Assembly: GCA_947179485.1 (NCBI GenBank)
Contig: OX359245.1
Coordinates: 42,147,067 to 42,211,066, forward strand
Reading direction: 5' to 3'
DNA: 64,000 nt
Source of the DNA: Allacma fusca
Taxonomy: Eukaryota > Arthropoda > Collembola > Symphypleona > Sminthuridae
The translations under genes and the position numbers were made by a program. Below, piece by piece: positions 37,767-51,948 of the stretch. Within the stretch, counting starts at the first letter, position 1. Every line of letters starts with the position of its first letter. Below the pieces are notes generated by a model. The model was not told where the DNA came from. It saw only the letters and a list, made by a program, of their open reading frames with translations, and made no database searches.

Positions 37767-40700
37767 AATGCGTGTACAAAAGCCACAGACGGAGCGTGGG
37801 ACAATTATATTATACATGGGCCGTTCCCAAGCATTTGACTACATATGGGACTCAAACCGTATTGGAATCCCACAAAATTAACTGCACTGTATTTGCTCCA
37901 AGGATAAAATTTCCTATGTATGAATGTGAAGCTTATTCCTACGTAGGATTTTTTCCATGTTGGCTAACCCCTATGGGTATCAAATTCATGATATTTAGAC
38001 GATTTTCTCCGTGTACCTGGTTTTACGGGTTAGCGTTTACCGCGTTTGCATACTTGTTTTTCTAAAATCTAATGCGCACAATTTTACTACGAAATTCCTG
38101 GGAGCGGCGTAATAATTTACGTCAAGTTCCTGGTAAGTGCGTTAGCATCCGTTAAAATTTGTACAGTTCGAAAAGTTAATGCAAAGAAAGCAGAAAAATA
38201 TTTGGTACTTGCTGATAATATTTGGTTGAATATTTTATACTTAAAATTTAAAGATTTGTTTACATACTTTGGGCTGAAAAAATCATTTAATTATTAAATT
38301 TTTGTTCGAAATTTACAGATTTTAAAGCATCCCTTCTGTTAAAATTTTAACCCTTAAATTTTATTACCCTTTATTTTTCAGAATTTACAAATTTGGGGAG
38401 CACATCTGACGTTAAAAATTTTTACCCCTAAATTTTACTCAAAATTTACGGGTTTTTATATCATGCATGCCCTTACAATTTTGTGCACAATGATAAAATT
38501 TTTTGCCCTTAAATGATACAATTTTTTCCCTTTAGCTTGCATTTTAAGGCGTAAAATATTTTAACCTTCAAATGTCTTCCTCACCCAATTTTAGAAAATT
38601 TATGTGGAAGTTCTGGTTGTAGAAGATTTTGCCTAAAGTTGGATTGATTGGGATGCATTATATTTTTGCAGATTAAGGTTTTCCTGGGCAGTAAGTTTTT
38701 GCCCGTAAATATTTCCCAAAATTGGCATTTACAGAATTTTATCTGGTGCAATTTTGATGGTTAGATAAAAATTTGGGGCTGTCAAAATTGCCGGTGTTTT
38801 CATAAAAATTTGAGGCCGAGTAAAATTTTTAGTTACAGTTTTGCTCCTGTTTTCAAAATTAAGGGTAAAAATTTGACTGGGAATGAAACTTGGTTTATAT
38901 ATGGGATTACACAAGAGTTACACGGAAGAATGAGGATAGGCCCAGAAAAAGGAACAATGACTGCGTCGGCTGCAGCTGTGTATTTGTATCAGGCCTTTGG
39001 GATTTGAGGGGCTGTTTTTGTGAAGGTGTATTTTATTTTGAGCGGAGCGTACAGGTGGAGAGCCATTGTCATATTGAAAGGAATAATAGAACAATGGGAA
39101 TGGTGTGCGGTGTCACGGACAGGTCATGTTCTTTTTTTTCTACACAGAGGAAGTACTAGAGCACACAGTTCTCAAAGCAAATATAGTCCCACTTCACATC
39201 TCTAGACCTTTTTAACATTCCGGGCTAAACCATGTGAAACAATGAAATAATGTTGGGGGTTGCGTGTCATCACGCTCCTACCTTTTTTCAGCTTCCTCTC
39301 TCTCTCCCTCACTCACTCACTCCATTGAAGACTGTATGGATACAAATTAGTCATCAGGCCAGGTAACATGCTACGCTCAATTTAACGCCTTTTGTGTATC
39401 ATCCCTGTGAAAACATAACGTCTCAATTTACCCATTTTTACAACTAGAGCAAATTTACTCCTAATTTCCCATCATAAGAGCTAACACCTCAAATTTTTCT
39501 GGGTTATCACTTCCCAAATTTTTTACCCTTATGCTTGCACGAATCCCCAAAGCACCCTTAATCAAATACTGAAAAAACATTTACGGGCGGTTGGGAAACC
39601 AGTCACATTTATCGTCAAATATGAAAACATTCCGTGAAATTCCCACCAGAAAATTTTTTCCGAGTGGAATATTGTGCAAAATTTAAGGGTGGAATTATTT
39701 TTAAAGGGTAACTACTCAGTAAAATTTTAACCAAATGCAGGGAGATTTACAGGAAAATTTGCTTAAACCGAATTTGTCACATATTGCAGAGAAAACTTTG
39801 TAAAACTACCGACATTTTTTGTCTAATTTTAATAAGGAAACTTAGGTGAAAATTTTAACACCGAACTTACAGCAAGTTTATTTAAAATGGGGTAAAATCT
39901 TTTGCTGGGAGGTTTCATGCTTGTGTAAATGTTTTCGGCAAAATTTACGGGTAAAATTTTAAATCTAAGTATGAACAATTATTTGGAATTTTTTAAAATT
40001 TCAGCACTAAAATGTGAACAAGGAAAAACGGGTAGGGAAAAATTTAGGGCAAAAATTTGGAACAAAAATTTGATTTCTCATGAAATTCCTTCAAATACGA
40101 TGTGTTTAGGAGGTCCCTGAAACCCCTTTAGCAAAATATAGTACTTGTATTTTTTTAAGAGAAAAAAAAGACTAAAACGTGAGGAAATAAGACTCTCACC
40201 TCAAGTTATTTTTCGGTATGGTGGCTTTGAAGGGAGGAAAATCTAAAAGTCAATTTTTCCAACGGGGCTTGTTCCTGTAATGGGATTCAGTAACATACGT
40301 TGGCAAGGAGATACATTGCGGGCAAACCTTTTTTCTCGACTATAGTTTTAGTGCATCTTTTGGCTCCACTTCTAGAAATTTTTCCTCCGACCATACGCTA
40401 CCAAAAAGGAGGTTTCCACATGTACCTGGAAACCAGACCTCCCAAAAAAAAAGATCCTATCAAATACTAAAAGTTCCGCACACACGAAAACACACACATG
40501 CTATCTTCCAGGAAACTTTTCTGGTCACGGGAAAAATATACCATATGGGGAAAACACACGAGAAATTTCTTTATAGGGTTTGCTGCCAATACTTTTTTCC
40601 AATGCATTTACAAACGCTGGAAATTTTTGCCCAGTTTCTAAAATTGACCGTAAAATTTTTCCGAGGAACATTTTCCTCCTCAAAATTTAATCTGTTAAAA

Positions 40701-41582
40701 GTCACTTCAAATTATAATAAAATTTAGGACAAATTTTACCCCCGTATTTTAGCCCCATTTGCTCTCACAACAGAAATTTACGCTGCGTTTTATCACCCCA
40801 AATATTTTGATAGTCTGTAAAATTCTTTAATACAGGGTTCTGGCAAAATTCACAAAAAAAACCTAAAATAGCCCCCAAAATTTAGACGCGAATAGGTTTT
40901 AACATAATTATGGACCCAAATATATTTGAACGCCGGAAAATTTTAAAACCAGGTCTTACAAATTTGCCCGTAAACTTTGTGACTTCTGTTTGCATTTAAT
41001 AGAAAAAAATACTCGATTTACAAAATATTTTACCAAATTTTAGCCCCAAAATATGTCAATATTTTTACACAAAATTTTTGAATGAAAACTTTTAAATTTA
41101 AACTTGTTTTCAAAAGCTGAACATTTTTTAACACCCTGGTTGATAATTTGGGGGTTTCAAAATGTAAAGGAATTTTTGGCGTAAATTTTTCACAAATATC
41201 TTGCGAACCAAAAATTTTGAGGGGTTCAAATTTTTAGACAATAAATTTTTCCATATTGCCCCATTTGAGAGTATAGGAATTTTATTTAGTGTGAGTTGAG
41301 TCGGTACAGGATAGGGAAAAATTTGATGCCCAATACCAGGGAAATATGTAAACCCCCAATTTCTTTTGGTTTTGCCGATGGTAGGGAAAATTTATATGGA
41401 GAAAAAAAATGTGGAGGAATCGGAGTAGAAAAGAAAAAGACAGATCTAACGTTTGCTTTTTTTCCTCTCCTTCCTTTGCTTGGCTCATGAGGCGAAAGAT
41501 AGAGAGAAGCAAGGAAAGGATTTTATAAAGTATAATAAGTGTGTGTATTTCCATTTGACGAGGCGGTCGTCCGTCTGTCCAA

Positions 41583-41604
41583 CTCTCTCTCTCTCTCTCT
41601 CTCT
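41583..41604. repeat. (CT)n microsatellite
   Basis: Uninterrupted CT run of about 22 bases. Confidence 0.96.
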
Positions 41605-42389
41605 AGTTTTCGTTTGCCACGTAAAAAATTTTTTTTCCCCACACCGTCTCCTTTTCCCATAGTCTTTTATAGACTCTTTTATAGACCCGGACAGACGGAA
41701 GACATTTTCTAGCTTTATACACAATTACAAACTTGTTATAGGGTTAGAGATTCTGCTCCTACCTTGTCAGCACTTTCCCTATCAAAATGTTTCCTACATA
41801 CAAACAGGCGGAATATTTTCCTATAGTGAACATTTTTCATGTAATGGAATTCCTGCAACAAAAAAAATCTTTCCTAGGAAAACCCTCCGTAGGAAAAATA
41901 CTCCTGTCACTATGTGGAAGCTTCTTGGACATTTTCCCACATACTATTTAATGGGGAAAAATATTTTCCGGGCAGAATTTTATTCAAAATATTTTTCCGC
42001 ACGGAATTTATACAAGGTAAAATTTTTGAATTGATTTAATTCAAGTAAACCAAACTCAAATTCAAGAAATTCAGGAAGTTTCTGGTTGTTAACTGTTAAA
42101 GTTTTGCAAGTTTAACAATTTGCAGAGAAAAATTGAACAAAATCTTGAAATTTCCCTCAAAATTGTTTGCATCAAAACTTGCCTCAGAATTTTGATGTAA
42201 ATTTTACGCTGAAATCCCGCAGAAAAATTTAACCTTTAATTTCTCAGCAGAGAAATTGTACTTAAACGGGGCCACGGAAAAATTTAACTTTAAATATGTT
42301 ACCAATAATTTTACCCTCAAATTTTGAACAGGAAAATTATACCCCTCTTTTTTGTTGCAGTCCATTTGACCCTTAAATTTTGTTACAAC

Positions 42390-42600
42390 AAATTTTACCA
42401 TCAACTTGGGTTACAAAATGTTTTAACTCTAAATGTTTTCACTGGAAGTTTTGCGAACAAATTTTTACACAGGAAGTTTTGCCCTCAAATTTTTACACAG
42501 GAAATTTTACCCTGATGGTTTTATGCAGTAAATTTACCCTTAAATGTTTTCACAGGAAGTTTTATCCGAAAGCGCTTTTACGAGAAGTTTTATACAAAAA
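42390..42600. repeat. 28-bp AGGAAGTTTTGCCCTCAAATTTTTACAC array
   Basis: Five to seven tandem units of 27-28 bases between 42430 and 42600, each starting with aggaagtttt or aggaaatttt. Weaker copies extend left to about 42180. Confidence 0.85.
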
Positions 42601-45060
42601 TTTGCAGGAAATTCGTCCAAAATTTGCAATCATGTTTGCCCTAAAATTTGGTTACAGAAAATTTGACTCATCCAATTTTGAACGTATACAATTTTGTGTA
42701 AAACTTTTCCCTCAAGATTTTTGACGGTAAAATATTTAAACACCTTCGTATTTTGCTCAAACGAAATTTGCACCGAAACTTTGGCACAAAATTTCGGCTC
42801 CAAAATTCTTAAGACAGAATTAAGCTGGTACGCGCAAGTGACGATGCATAAACATTTAAGGGCAGGCTAAAAATCTGACAATTTAGGAAAAAGTTTGTGG
42901 AAGTAACATTTACCCGGAATTTTTGTATTTTTGAAAAAAAATCCGCCAGAAAAAAGAAGGAAAGCGGACGTAAGCGGGAAAATCGTACGTATGGTCTCGA
43001 CTGTGTGGAATTACCATGAAAAAGCTTTGGTGTGCTTCCTTCTCGTTGAATAAAAGTATCCGCGGGAGTTATCAAGAGCCAAAGAAAAAGAGAGAGATGA
43101 TGATGATGACGCTGGGCAGTGGTTCTTTTTTTCCCAGGGTCCATGCATTTAAACATGAGCCTTATATATTATCCTCTCTTGCTTCTCTTTCCTCTCGTTT
43201 TTTCCCATTGGCGTCCGCTCCTGGTCATCAAACAACAGAAAATTGATGATGATTGAAGAGGACCTAAAACTCATCGTCCATTCTCCGTCTTCTTTCTTTT
43301 CCCTCACTTTTACTCTTTTTCTCTCCTTTTTCTGTCTCTCCTTGCCCGCTTCCCCATTTACCATACTTGTACAATTTGCCCAAATGTCTTTGGAGTTATT
43401 GAGTGGAAATTTTTCTCAGGGACTCAAAACGGCTTTTTTCCCTTTTTTCCGCCGCCTTTTTTCCCTTCCAACTAAAGAAATTTCCCTCCCTTTGTAAATA
43501 CACCCCTGTGGTAAAATGTTTGCACACTTTTCACTCCTTCCGTTTTCTCCCCATTATATCTAAATATACGGATTTTCTTCCTCAATGGATTCGGAACTTA
43601 ATGGAAATCATTTTTATAAAGTGGTTCCTCACTAAAAAATTTTTTTCCCTCTGTGAGTTTACTCCAGGAACAAATTTGCCCTCAGTTTTAAGATTTTTCT
43701 TTTTTGCAAACTTATTTCACTTCATTTCGACCCAATTTCACATTTCCCCCTCAAAACACATTCGGGCAAAAAATTTCCCAACTGAAAAACATTTTACCCC
43801 CAAAATTTTCCTTCAAAAATTTTAAACCCCCTTAACTTCACCCCTACCCTTAGCTTCAAAATCCTTCAAAAAGCACATTCGGTTTGGTTTTTCAAAAACG
43901 TCCTTAAATTCGCAAAATGTTTCTGTAAAAACGCAAATTTTTAGGGAAAATTCCCGTTAAAATTGTCGCGCTTAATTTTTTCTGAAAACATTCCAAATTT
44001 TTTGAAACAGCGCGCGTTGATTGCAATTTTTAATGAAAAAACAGGTTAATATTTTGCTCTCAGTGTTTTTTAAAGACAATTGGATGAATTTCTGTAAAAA
44101 TTTTTTGTTTTTAAAATTTTCAGGGGAAGTAGAAAATTTTTAAGCCCATATTTTAGGGTGGTTTTTTACGCAGGGTGTAAATCTCGGACTGGACCTGTAT
44201 TTGGTGGATTTCGGGTGGAGTGAGTCAAGGGAAAAAATGTGGAGGAAATTATACGAGCTTTGCCCAGAAACTTATTCTTTTAGCTGGTGAGGGTTGTCAT
44301 ATTAAGAGAAGTTCTCTCTCCATTTCCAGAGGAACTGAGCCAGCTCTCGTGAGAGGATTTTCCGAAGGGAGAGAGTATAAGAGTGAGAGTGAGTGAGAGA
44401 GAGAGAGAGAGAGAGAAAAAAAAGAAGGGAAAAAAGAGGAGAAGGAAAAAATATAATAATGAATGGGCCACCCGTCTGAAACAGACAACCGTGTACGGTC
44501 CGTAAATGTGGCGTTAAAAAATGGCTACCGGAAGGTGTGCATTTACATATTTTCCTCGTTGACTTTGTCATCGAGGATTCACTCTTCTCTTGTTACGGAT
44601 TTCTCTCGCTCTTTTCTCCGTAGTTTTGTTCCTCTTTTCTCTCTCTATTTTTTTTCTTCTCACTAAAAGAATCGGATTTTTTTTCACTTCCCCCCATATT
44701 TTTTCCCTCTCTTCTCTCTCTCTCTCTCTCTCCCTTGAAAATCTCCTATCCTCCCTCTATAATAATATTTCCCGGTCTGGACGGAACTCATCATAATGAT
44801 AGAGATACGGAGAAGTTTGCCCTTTTCCCGAGGAGTTATCATTCCTACTCCTACAAGTCATAATAAGGGGGTTTTTATAGGGGGAGCGAAATCCTGGAGT
44901 CGTAATGGGACCGATTATTTTTGTTTTTTGGGGTAACATGAGAAATTGTTTCTAAAATTTATTTTCTTCTTTCAAATATTTGGGGTTCATCAAATTATTG
45001 ACTCAAAATGCACATTATCAGGATTTATATATGCCTTTAAACAAAATTTTACCGAAGTTG
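42600..45060. other. AT-rich and pyrimidine-rich DNA, no recognisable gene
   Basis: 42990-43500 and 44290-44760 are rich in CT/GA tracts, with (GA)n at 44395-44416 and (CT)n at about 44713-44732. The low-complexity frames (Ser/Leu/Phe runs) are artefacts of these tracts. Confidence 0.5.
44395..44416. repeat. (GA)n microsatellite
   Basis: Uninterrupted GA run of about 22 bases inside a longer purine-rich tract (44340-44460). Confidence 0.95.
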
Positions 45061-45375
45061 CCCCAATTTTCCTCCTGAATATTTCCCAAATTTGCTCTAA
45101 ATTTACCATAAGTTTGCTGTATATTTACCCTAAATTTTCTCTAAAATTACTCTAAATTTGCTCTAAATTTACCCTAAATTTGCTCTAAAATTACCCTAAA
45201 TTTGCTCTAAAATTACCCTAAATTTGCTCTAAAATTACCCTAAATTTGCTCTAAATTTACCCAAAATTTGCTCTAAAATTACCCTAAATTTGCTCTAAAA
45301 TTACCCTAAATTTGCTCTAAAATTACCCTAAATTTGCTCTAAATTTACTATAGATTTGTTTTAAATTTGCCCGAA
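45060..45375. repeat. 22-bp array (CTCTAAAATTACCCTAAATTTG)
   Basis: About ten tandem copies of a 22-bp unit made of two similar 11-bp halves (ctctaaaatta / ccctaaatttg); the middle copies are identical. Diverged copies lie on both ends. It contains CCCTAAA words but is not a telomere-type hexamer or heptamer array. Confidence 0.93.
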
Positions 45376-48300
45376 TTTTGCTCTAAATATGCACTAAAGT
45401 CATTTCAAATGTTGCGTCAAATTATTCAGTCCACCCTCAATATTTTTACATTTTATTCCAAAAAGTTTGTTAATTTTAAAGTTTTTAAGGTTTCCCTTAT
45501 TTCAGGGTAGAATTTCTTTCAAGATTTTAAGCTCACCTAAAGGTCCGTGGAAATTGTTTTGCTGTAAATGTGTTCAATTTTGCAAAACTTTGAAACAATT
45601 TTAATGCCCCACGTGCTTTTTTGGTTTTGCTGTCCTAAATTTTACCTCTAATTTAGTTTTTAGCTCGTTAAAGATTGATAAATTGTGATTTGAGAAATTT
45701 AGAAGGTGGCGCTAGATAGGGTAAATTTTTTCCGGTGAAAACATCCGTTGGAGCAATAAAATCCGATTGATTTGGTGAATTTCACCCCCAAAAATTTCAA
45801 TTTTAAGTTGTTTTTAGTGGCTTTATTGAATTTGAGGGTGAATTTTGAGAAAAAAACTAAGATTTTTGAAATGCCCCGTTATGGCAGAAGAGAGAAACTT
45901 ATGGGGGATCAACCTGGCTGCGGTGATGACTCGGCAATAGAATTTAACCACCGTTCTTTCGTACCCTCTTCCGCGTCCCATTCCCTACGTGTAAAGCCGT
46001 ATTTGAAGGAATTGGGCAGGGAATTTTTCAACTGTGCGAGCCAAAGTTGTATCGTACGAATAAGCTTTACTCAAGTGGAAAATTTAAGGGTGTGTACGTA
46101 TATCTCTGGGCCCGTGCCTTTTTTAGGGTATGTTACCATACCTTTCCCTACAGTGGTAAAAATTTTAGGCTATGCATCCATCCACCACTGCACAGTGTAA
46201 GGAACGTAGCTGCATATCCATACAAGGTATCTTAAAAATTTTCTCACCCCTTTTAACCCCAAAACCATCATTCAAATTCACCTTTTTCCAAAATTTTGTA
46301 CAAATTTCCAGCCCCATTTTATGATAACCCTTAAAAATTGCACCAAAAAAATTTGTACATAAAATTTTTTAGTCAGCATTAAAGTAACAGGAAAATTTTA
46401 CAAAAACCTTTCCAGTGAGCTTTAAAATTTGATGCACAAACTGGAAACCCAATTATTTCAGGAATAGTTTTCAGCCCAAATTTTGCACAATTCCTGGGAA
46501 AATTTTCTAAAGAGAATGTTTCATAAAATATGGGTTCTTGAAATTTTACAGGCACCTAATCAGGTCAAAATTTGAGCGCCACATGGTATCTACCTTAAAA
46601 AAGGAGTGAAATAGGGCTGTAGAAAAATTCCTGGTAGCAGGGATAAAAAGGGAAGTTGGGAAAAGAGCTAAACTAACTGGAAGGAAAGGTTACGAGTGAG
46701 AGAGAGATGCAGAGAGAGAGAGAGACAGAGCTGGAAAAGAAAATCAGAAATCGGCCTGCCCATGAATATTCATTGGGAAGTCCATTAATGAAGCAAGTTT
46801 CTTCCAACCGGAATTGAGTCTATAATCATAGTGGTTGCTGGTCCATCAGGCGGAATCACATCCTCTCTTCAGCTCTACACACACACACACACAAAAGGAT
46901 ATTTGTCTAAATATACAGCCCGATATATATTTCCAAGGGATTTCCCAACTATATAGGAACATAAGGCCCATAAAATATAGACAACATCCGATACATATAA
47001 ACGAAACCCCTTTTAACTCTCATTCCATCACCGTGTCCTCAAATTTTTTTTACTCCATTGAAAATAAAATCCCCATTTTAGAAGGTTTGTTTCAAGCCCG
47101 TAAATTGATTTCCTCATTTGTTCGGAGAGTTCTGCGTCCGTTTTGATTAAAACGTCACTCCTTTTACAGGAGGTTTCACAAAACCCTTCAAAAATAGGAA
47201 ATTTCCTTTCAAAGGTGTTTTTCATACGCGTCCTTGTTTTAGGGCTTATGAGATAAAACGGGTTCTGCGGCATAAAATTTTAAACATAGAATTCAGGTAA
47301 ATGAATGCGCGTTTCAATATTTCCTAAATCTTGATTGACTATTGACTAAAGCGGAATCAAATACGAGATTTGAGGAACATTCGGAAAAAAAGCTGAGAAA
47401 ATGTTTTACACCCAAAAGTAAAAACCTTCGTTTGGGTTTCCAAAAATTTAGGGCAATTCCTTAGATTTTCAGTTTCGGGGTAGGAGGTTTGCGCCGGTTG
47501 GAATTGATACGTAACGGGATTTGCAAAACGATTGGGGTTGCTTCATTTCGAAACTTTTTATTACAAATTTGCTTGAAAATCTTTGTTTTGAGATACAAAA
47601 ATTTTCCGTATGAAAGTGTACGGAATGTTTTGAAACTTAATGAAAACCTTTAAAAAAATTGCATAAGTGGGTGAAAATATTTTGAGAAAAATGTTCCGAC
47701 AAGTAAGGACAATAAAGTTAAACGCAAGGATTTGAAGGGAAAACTTTTCCCCCGTATTTGCTCAAACGGGGCTAAAATAAGGATGAAGACTGCGTTTTTG
47801 GGGCAAGTCGAGTTTCAAGAGCAAATACGTCCGGCGCCATCTCTCGTAAATTTTTCCAAGGACGTTTTTACAGGAAATTTGAAATTTGAACGGGACGCGT
47901 GTGTCTATGCGTGCGGCATGTCAAACCAGAATGCGGGTTATTCCATATGGAAACACATGCTATTTATTTGCATGATAATAATTACTTTACATTTTCTGAC
48001 CACCCAAATTTTACAGGGATATGATTTTATCAAACGCAGCGTTCGCTTGAATGTAAATCGTCTTTTTAACATGAATTAGATTTTTATTGAAGGAAATCTT
48101 CCGCCCTTAAAAATTAATCCCTTCCCAATCTGACTCTCAAATTCGGAATTATAAAACAATTTTTCCCTAACCTTATTCCACGGGTGTTTCCCATAATAAA
48201 ACCCATTTGCGTCCAAATACGTAACATCCTTGCCCCCAATTTTCTTCAAACTTGTTATAAATTTGCTTAAAAAATTTTTCAGAAAAGTACTGTCCAATTC

Positions 48301-50860
48301 TACTGATATGCAGAATAAAATATTTTCAAGAAATTTCACCCGTAAAATTTTTATTGGATTTTTTTGCAAATAATGACGTTAAAATTTTAAGGCCCGTAAA
48401 TGTTTTGAAAATTGTATTCCACGGAAAATTTTTACAGCGTTTTGGTTATGCAATGCAAATTTTGATCAAATATGGTAAAAATTTTGGAACACCTGGTGAT
48501 TTTTCACCCATTTAAAATCCCTCGCTATATATGAATGTTTATTTTTAATTCGAACGACAGAGAGGTGGGTAACGCCAGGACAACATAGACTTGTTCACAA
48601 AAATGACTTGACTCCTTTTACACATTTTGCATGGGAAAAATCTCCCCCATGCATTAATAGCACTGTTAGCACATATGTACATAATATCAAGCCTACAAAC
48701 ACATAATCAATTTTTTGTATGCCCCTGTAAATATACACACATACATATGTAATCACATGCCATCCAATCCCGGGCATGCTCCCATGGTATGTACATATGG
48801 TCAAATGTATCCTCATAATTGTGGGTAGTGTCTTAAAATTTTTCCCCTTTGGAAAACTGGAAGCACGTTAAATTATTCTAATGTTTTTTTGGTTTTGAAA
48901 ACTTACAATTAACATTACGTATATAGGATTTCCTTACGGAGGGAAAACATCCAGGAAAATTAGGGTACAAAATACATTAAAATTTCCAGTTACAATTGGG
49001 CCAGAAAATTTTCCAGATTTCCCGGCACAAACAAAAAATTTAAAAATAAAAACAGAGTTTTGCAAAAACAAAAATCCGGGAAAAGAAATTTTTTTTGGCC
49101 CTGGTATACATATTTTCCATGGAGGAAATTTTTTTTTTCATGGAGAAAATAAAAATAAAAAAAATACTTGGAAAATTGGGGCAAAATGATACAAAGATTT
49201 TCTAAAAGACTAATATTTGTATATGTCTATAGTACAAGTACGCTTTGTATTTTTAATATATTTTTATATAATATTTAATATAATATAATAAAAAACAGAG
49301 AAACACCATATAGATATCACAATGTTTTTCTTCCATATTTTCCCATCCCCATTAAAACACACTACGTTTCCCCCTCCTTGGCGCGCCATAGAGTCAGTGA
49401 AATTTTTTCTCCCGTAAATATTTTTTTTTTCAAATTTGACAGACATATACGCGGAGGTTTTTCAAATATAATATTTTCCCTGGTATTTTTTTATATATAC
49501 ATTAACCGTTGGTTTTTTTTGTGAGTCAAATTAAATTGTGCTCTCGTACTATATTTTAGTATTAGCCTTAAATTTTACTGACTATATTTTTTTGAGGGAG
49601 AAAAATTTTTTTGCCCTTAAATTTTTGCTCTCGTAGTTTTTTTCCAGCGCCGTTTTTTATTTTGTTGTTACTATAATTTCATGTAATTATTTTTATGTCT
49701 CCATTAAATTCCAACTATATTCCTGGCTTTTTTTGGAGGATTTAGTGGTAATTATTTCTAATTATTTATAGCAGAATAGAACCGTTGAGAATAGCACCTT
49801 GACGTTTTAAGACATTTTAATGCGGAATGTTTCCATTTTTTTGGGAATGGAAAACATTCGGCTTGATTTGTCACAGTACTTTTAATTATTTGATTCTTAT
49901 CTTTTAACTCCTATATTTGTATTTAGTCAATTTTTTTTAGAACCGTTGGAACATTTTGAAATAGGTGAGATTTACTTAAAGTGCAGGAAAAGTTAAGGGT
50001 TAAAATTTCGGGCAGGCACAATATACAGAAAAAATCTGGAATTTTTATACTCAAGGAAAACCCTGCCCTTAAATTTTTGGGGCCTGGGAAATTTTGCTTC
50101 AGATTTTTATGTTTACAAAATTTTACCACAATATTACCTTTTGTAAAATTTTAAACAAATTTGACTTAGAAAGTTTTTACTATACAAATTTGCAAAAAAT
50201 TGCTCAATTGAAAAAATTACGACGCCGGAAATTAAACCCCAAAATTTCCATGTGTTAGAAAACATACATATTTTTTAATGAGTATCAGAACCAGAAAATT
50301 TGAATCAAATACGGGGTAAATTTTTATCCTGGAATTAAAATGCCCCGAAATTTTTAGGAAACCTGCCCGAAATAGTAAAATGGGGGAGTGTGATTTGAAG
50401 TAAATATTTCAGTTTGAAACACGTATACGCTCTTTTTGAAGAGTGGTAAAATTTTCTAGCGCTTATAATGTCACATGACTATGATGCTATAAATATTTTA
50501 AGTACATGTAAAGATTATTACGTATATAGACTCGATCTATATCTTTAAACATGTTAAAACCCTTCGTTCGTCCGCCTGCGACCGAACAAAAACAAGGAGT
50601 TGAGTTCCCTTAAAATTATTTTTTTTCACATATTACAGCCCAAGAGCACATGCACTTCTTTTTTATACAGTGACAATGTAATTTTTCGGGTTTATTTCTA
50701 ATTATTTCCAATTTTCATATTTTCCCTCAAAAAAACCTTTTTCACAGAATTGGGGAAATTTTAATTGACCAGATTATTTGCGGAGTTTCTTAAAAATTTT
50801 ACGCTCAAATTTCACGCCCGATTGTTACAATTTTTGTTGAAAGCTAAAATTGTTTGCCAA
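45375..50860. other. AT-rich DNA without recognisable gene
   Basis: Includes a GA-rich patch at 46695-46728, a CA microsatellite at 46876-46892 and AAAATTTT words at 46240-46560. A 142-codon plus-strand frame (45772-46200) has a mixed, protein-like composition but no recognisable domain or splice context. 49200-49760 is extremely T-rich. Confidence 0.5.
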
Positions 50861-51300
50861 TAATTTTTTTGCAGGGATTAAGTTCCAAAACAAAAATTTG
50901 GGGCAATTGTTTCTGTTAAATATTTTTGGGACAATTTTTTCCTTAAAATAATTTTTCTCAACTTTTTCTGTTCAATGTTTTAAGGCAATTTTTTGGGACA
51001 AATGATTTTTGTTCACAAATGTCTTCAAAATTTGTGGGGCAATTATTCAGATAAAATATTTTGGGGAAACTTGTTGCGTTAAAATTTAGAGTGGCATTTT
51101 TTTGTTAAAATTTTTTTGGGCAAATTTTTCTTTTAAAATTTATTGTGAAATTTCTCTTGTTAAAACCATTTGTGGGAAATATTTTTATTAAAACATTTTG
51201 GGGTAAATTTTGCAGTTCAAACCGTTTTGAGGTAAATTTTCCTATTAAAATTTAATGGGGCAATATTTCCTGTTAAATCTTTTTGAGGCAACTACAATTG
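50860..51300. repeat. ~33-bp GTTAAAATTTTTTGGGGCAAATTTTTC array
   Basis: About a dozen diverged units pairing a ttaaaatatttt core with ggggcaatttttcc. Unit length varies between about 30 and 36. Confidence 0.7.
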
Positions 51301-51948
51301 TGCATTTTTAAGATCTATGTGAAAACATTACGCTTACATCTAGTTATTTAAGGAAAGTACATAGTTGTGATGAGGGCATGAGTGGGCCCCTTAATTTTTT
51401 AAGTACTAGCCCAATATTTAATCAAATACGGAGTTCTAGTGTAACACAGATTTTCTCAATTCCTTCGGAACATTTTTCCACGAAAAAAAACCACACAAAA
51501 ATTATCTATATTTTATTACGTATTACATTCTCAGTATTTCTCCTCAATTAATTGTGATAGTTTTTTGAGTGCGTGTTTCCTTCCTTGCCTTAAATATTTA
51601 ATAGACACAATTTTTGTTTTGCTACACCTAATTTTTGTAACCTAATTTTTTTACAAGACAAAAGGTCACGGTCACATTAGGCTTCATGAGTTTCATCTTT
51701 GGTTAAAATTGTCCACACCCCTTTGAAAAAATTGTCTTTAGCTGAGTGTATTATTTTCTTAATGGTACAACAATCCCCATTTTTTGCATTGACGTATAAT
51801 AGAACTACAGTACTATTTGTATTTTTCACATGGAATTGTAATTTCAATTTTTTTTGTAATAGGATGAAAAGGTAAAATTTTTAGCCCCTAAACTCTTTTC
51901 TAAATTTCACTGGAATTTTTGTAATATTAGGCGCTAGACATTTTTTGA
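51300..51948. other. AT-rich DNA downstream of tomosyn
   Basis: Nothing gene-like recognised between the last array and the tomosyn 3' end. Confidence 0.5.

Larger units (their letters stand above)
37310..42390. other. AT-rich DNA with microsatellites, no recognisable gene
   Basis: A GA microsatellite lies at 37732-37762, a CT run at about 39298-39310 and a CT run at 41583-41604. AAAATTTT-type words at 38330-38560 and 39640-40080. Open frames here (for example 142 codons at 37637-38065) run through the GA repeat and are not credible genes. Confidence 0.5.

Noticed and set aside
37458..38065. Overlapping 126- and 142-codon frames
   Set aside because: Both run through a GA microsatellite (RERERERE) and have no recognisable domain.
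45060..45375. CCCTAAA words as possible telomere-like sequence
   Set aside because: The unit is 22 bp with CTCTAAAATTA alternating; it is not a simple TTAGGG-, TTAGG- or CCCTAAA-type array.
45772..46200. 142-codon plus-strand frame with mixed composition
   Set aside because: No recognisable domain. The first third is AAATTT-word DNA, and no splice context or neighbour supports it.
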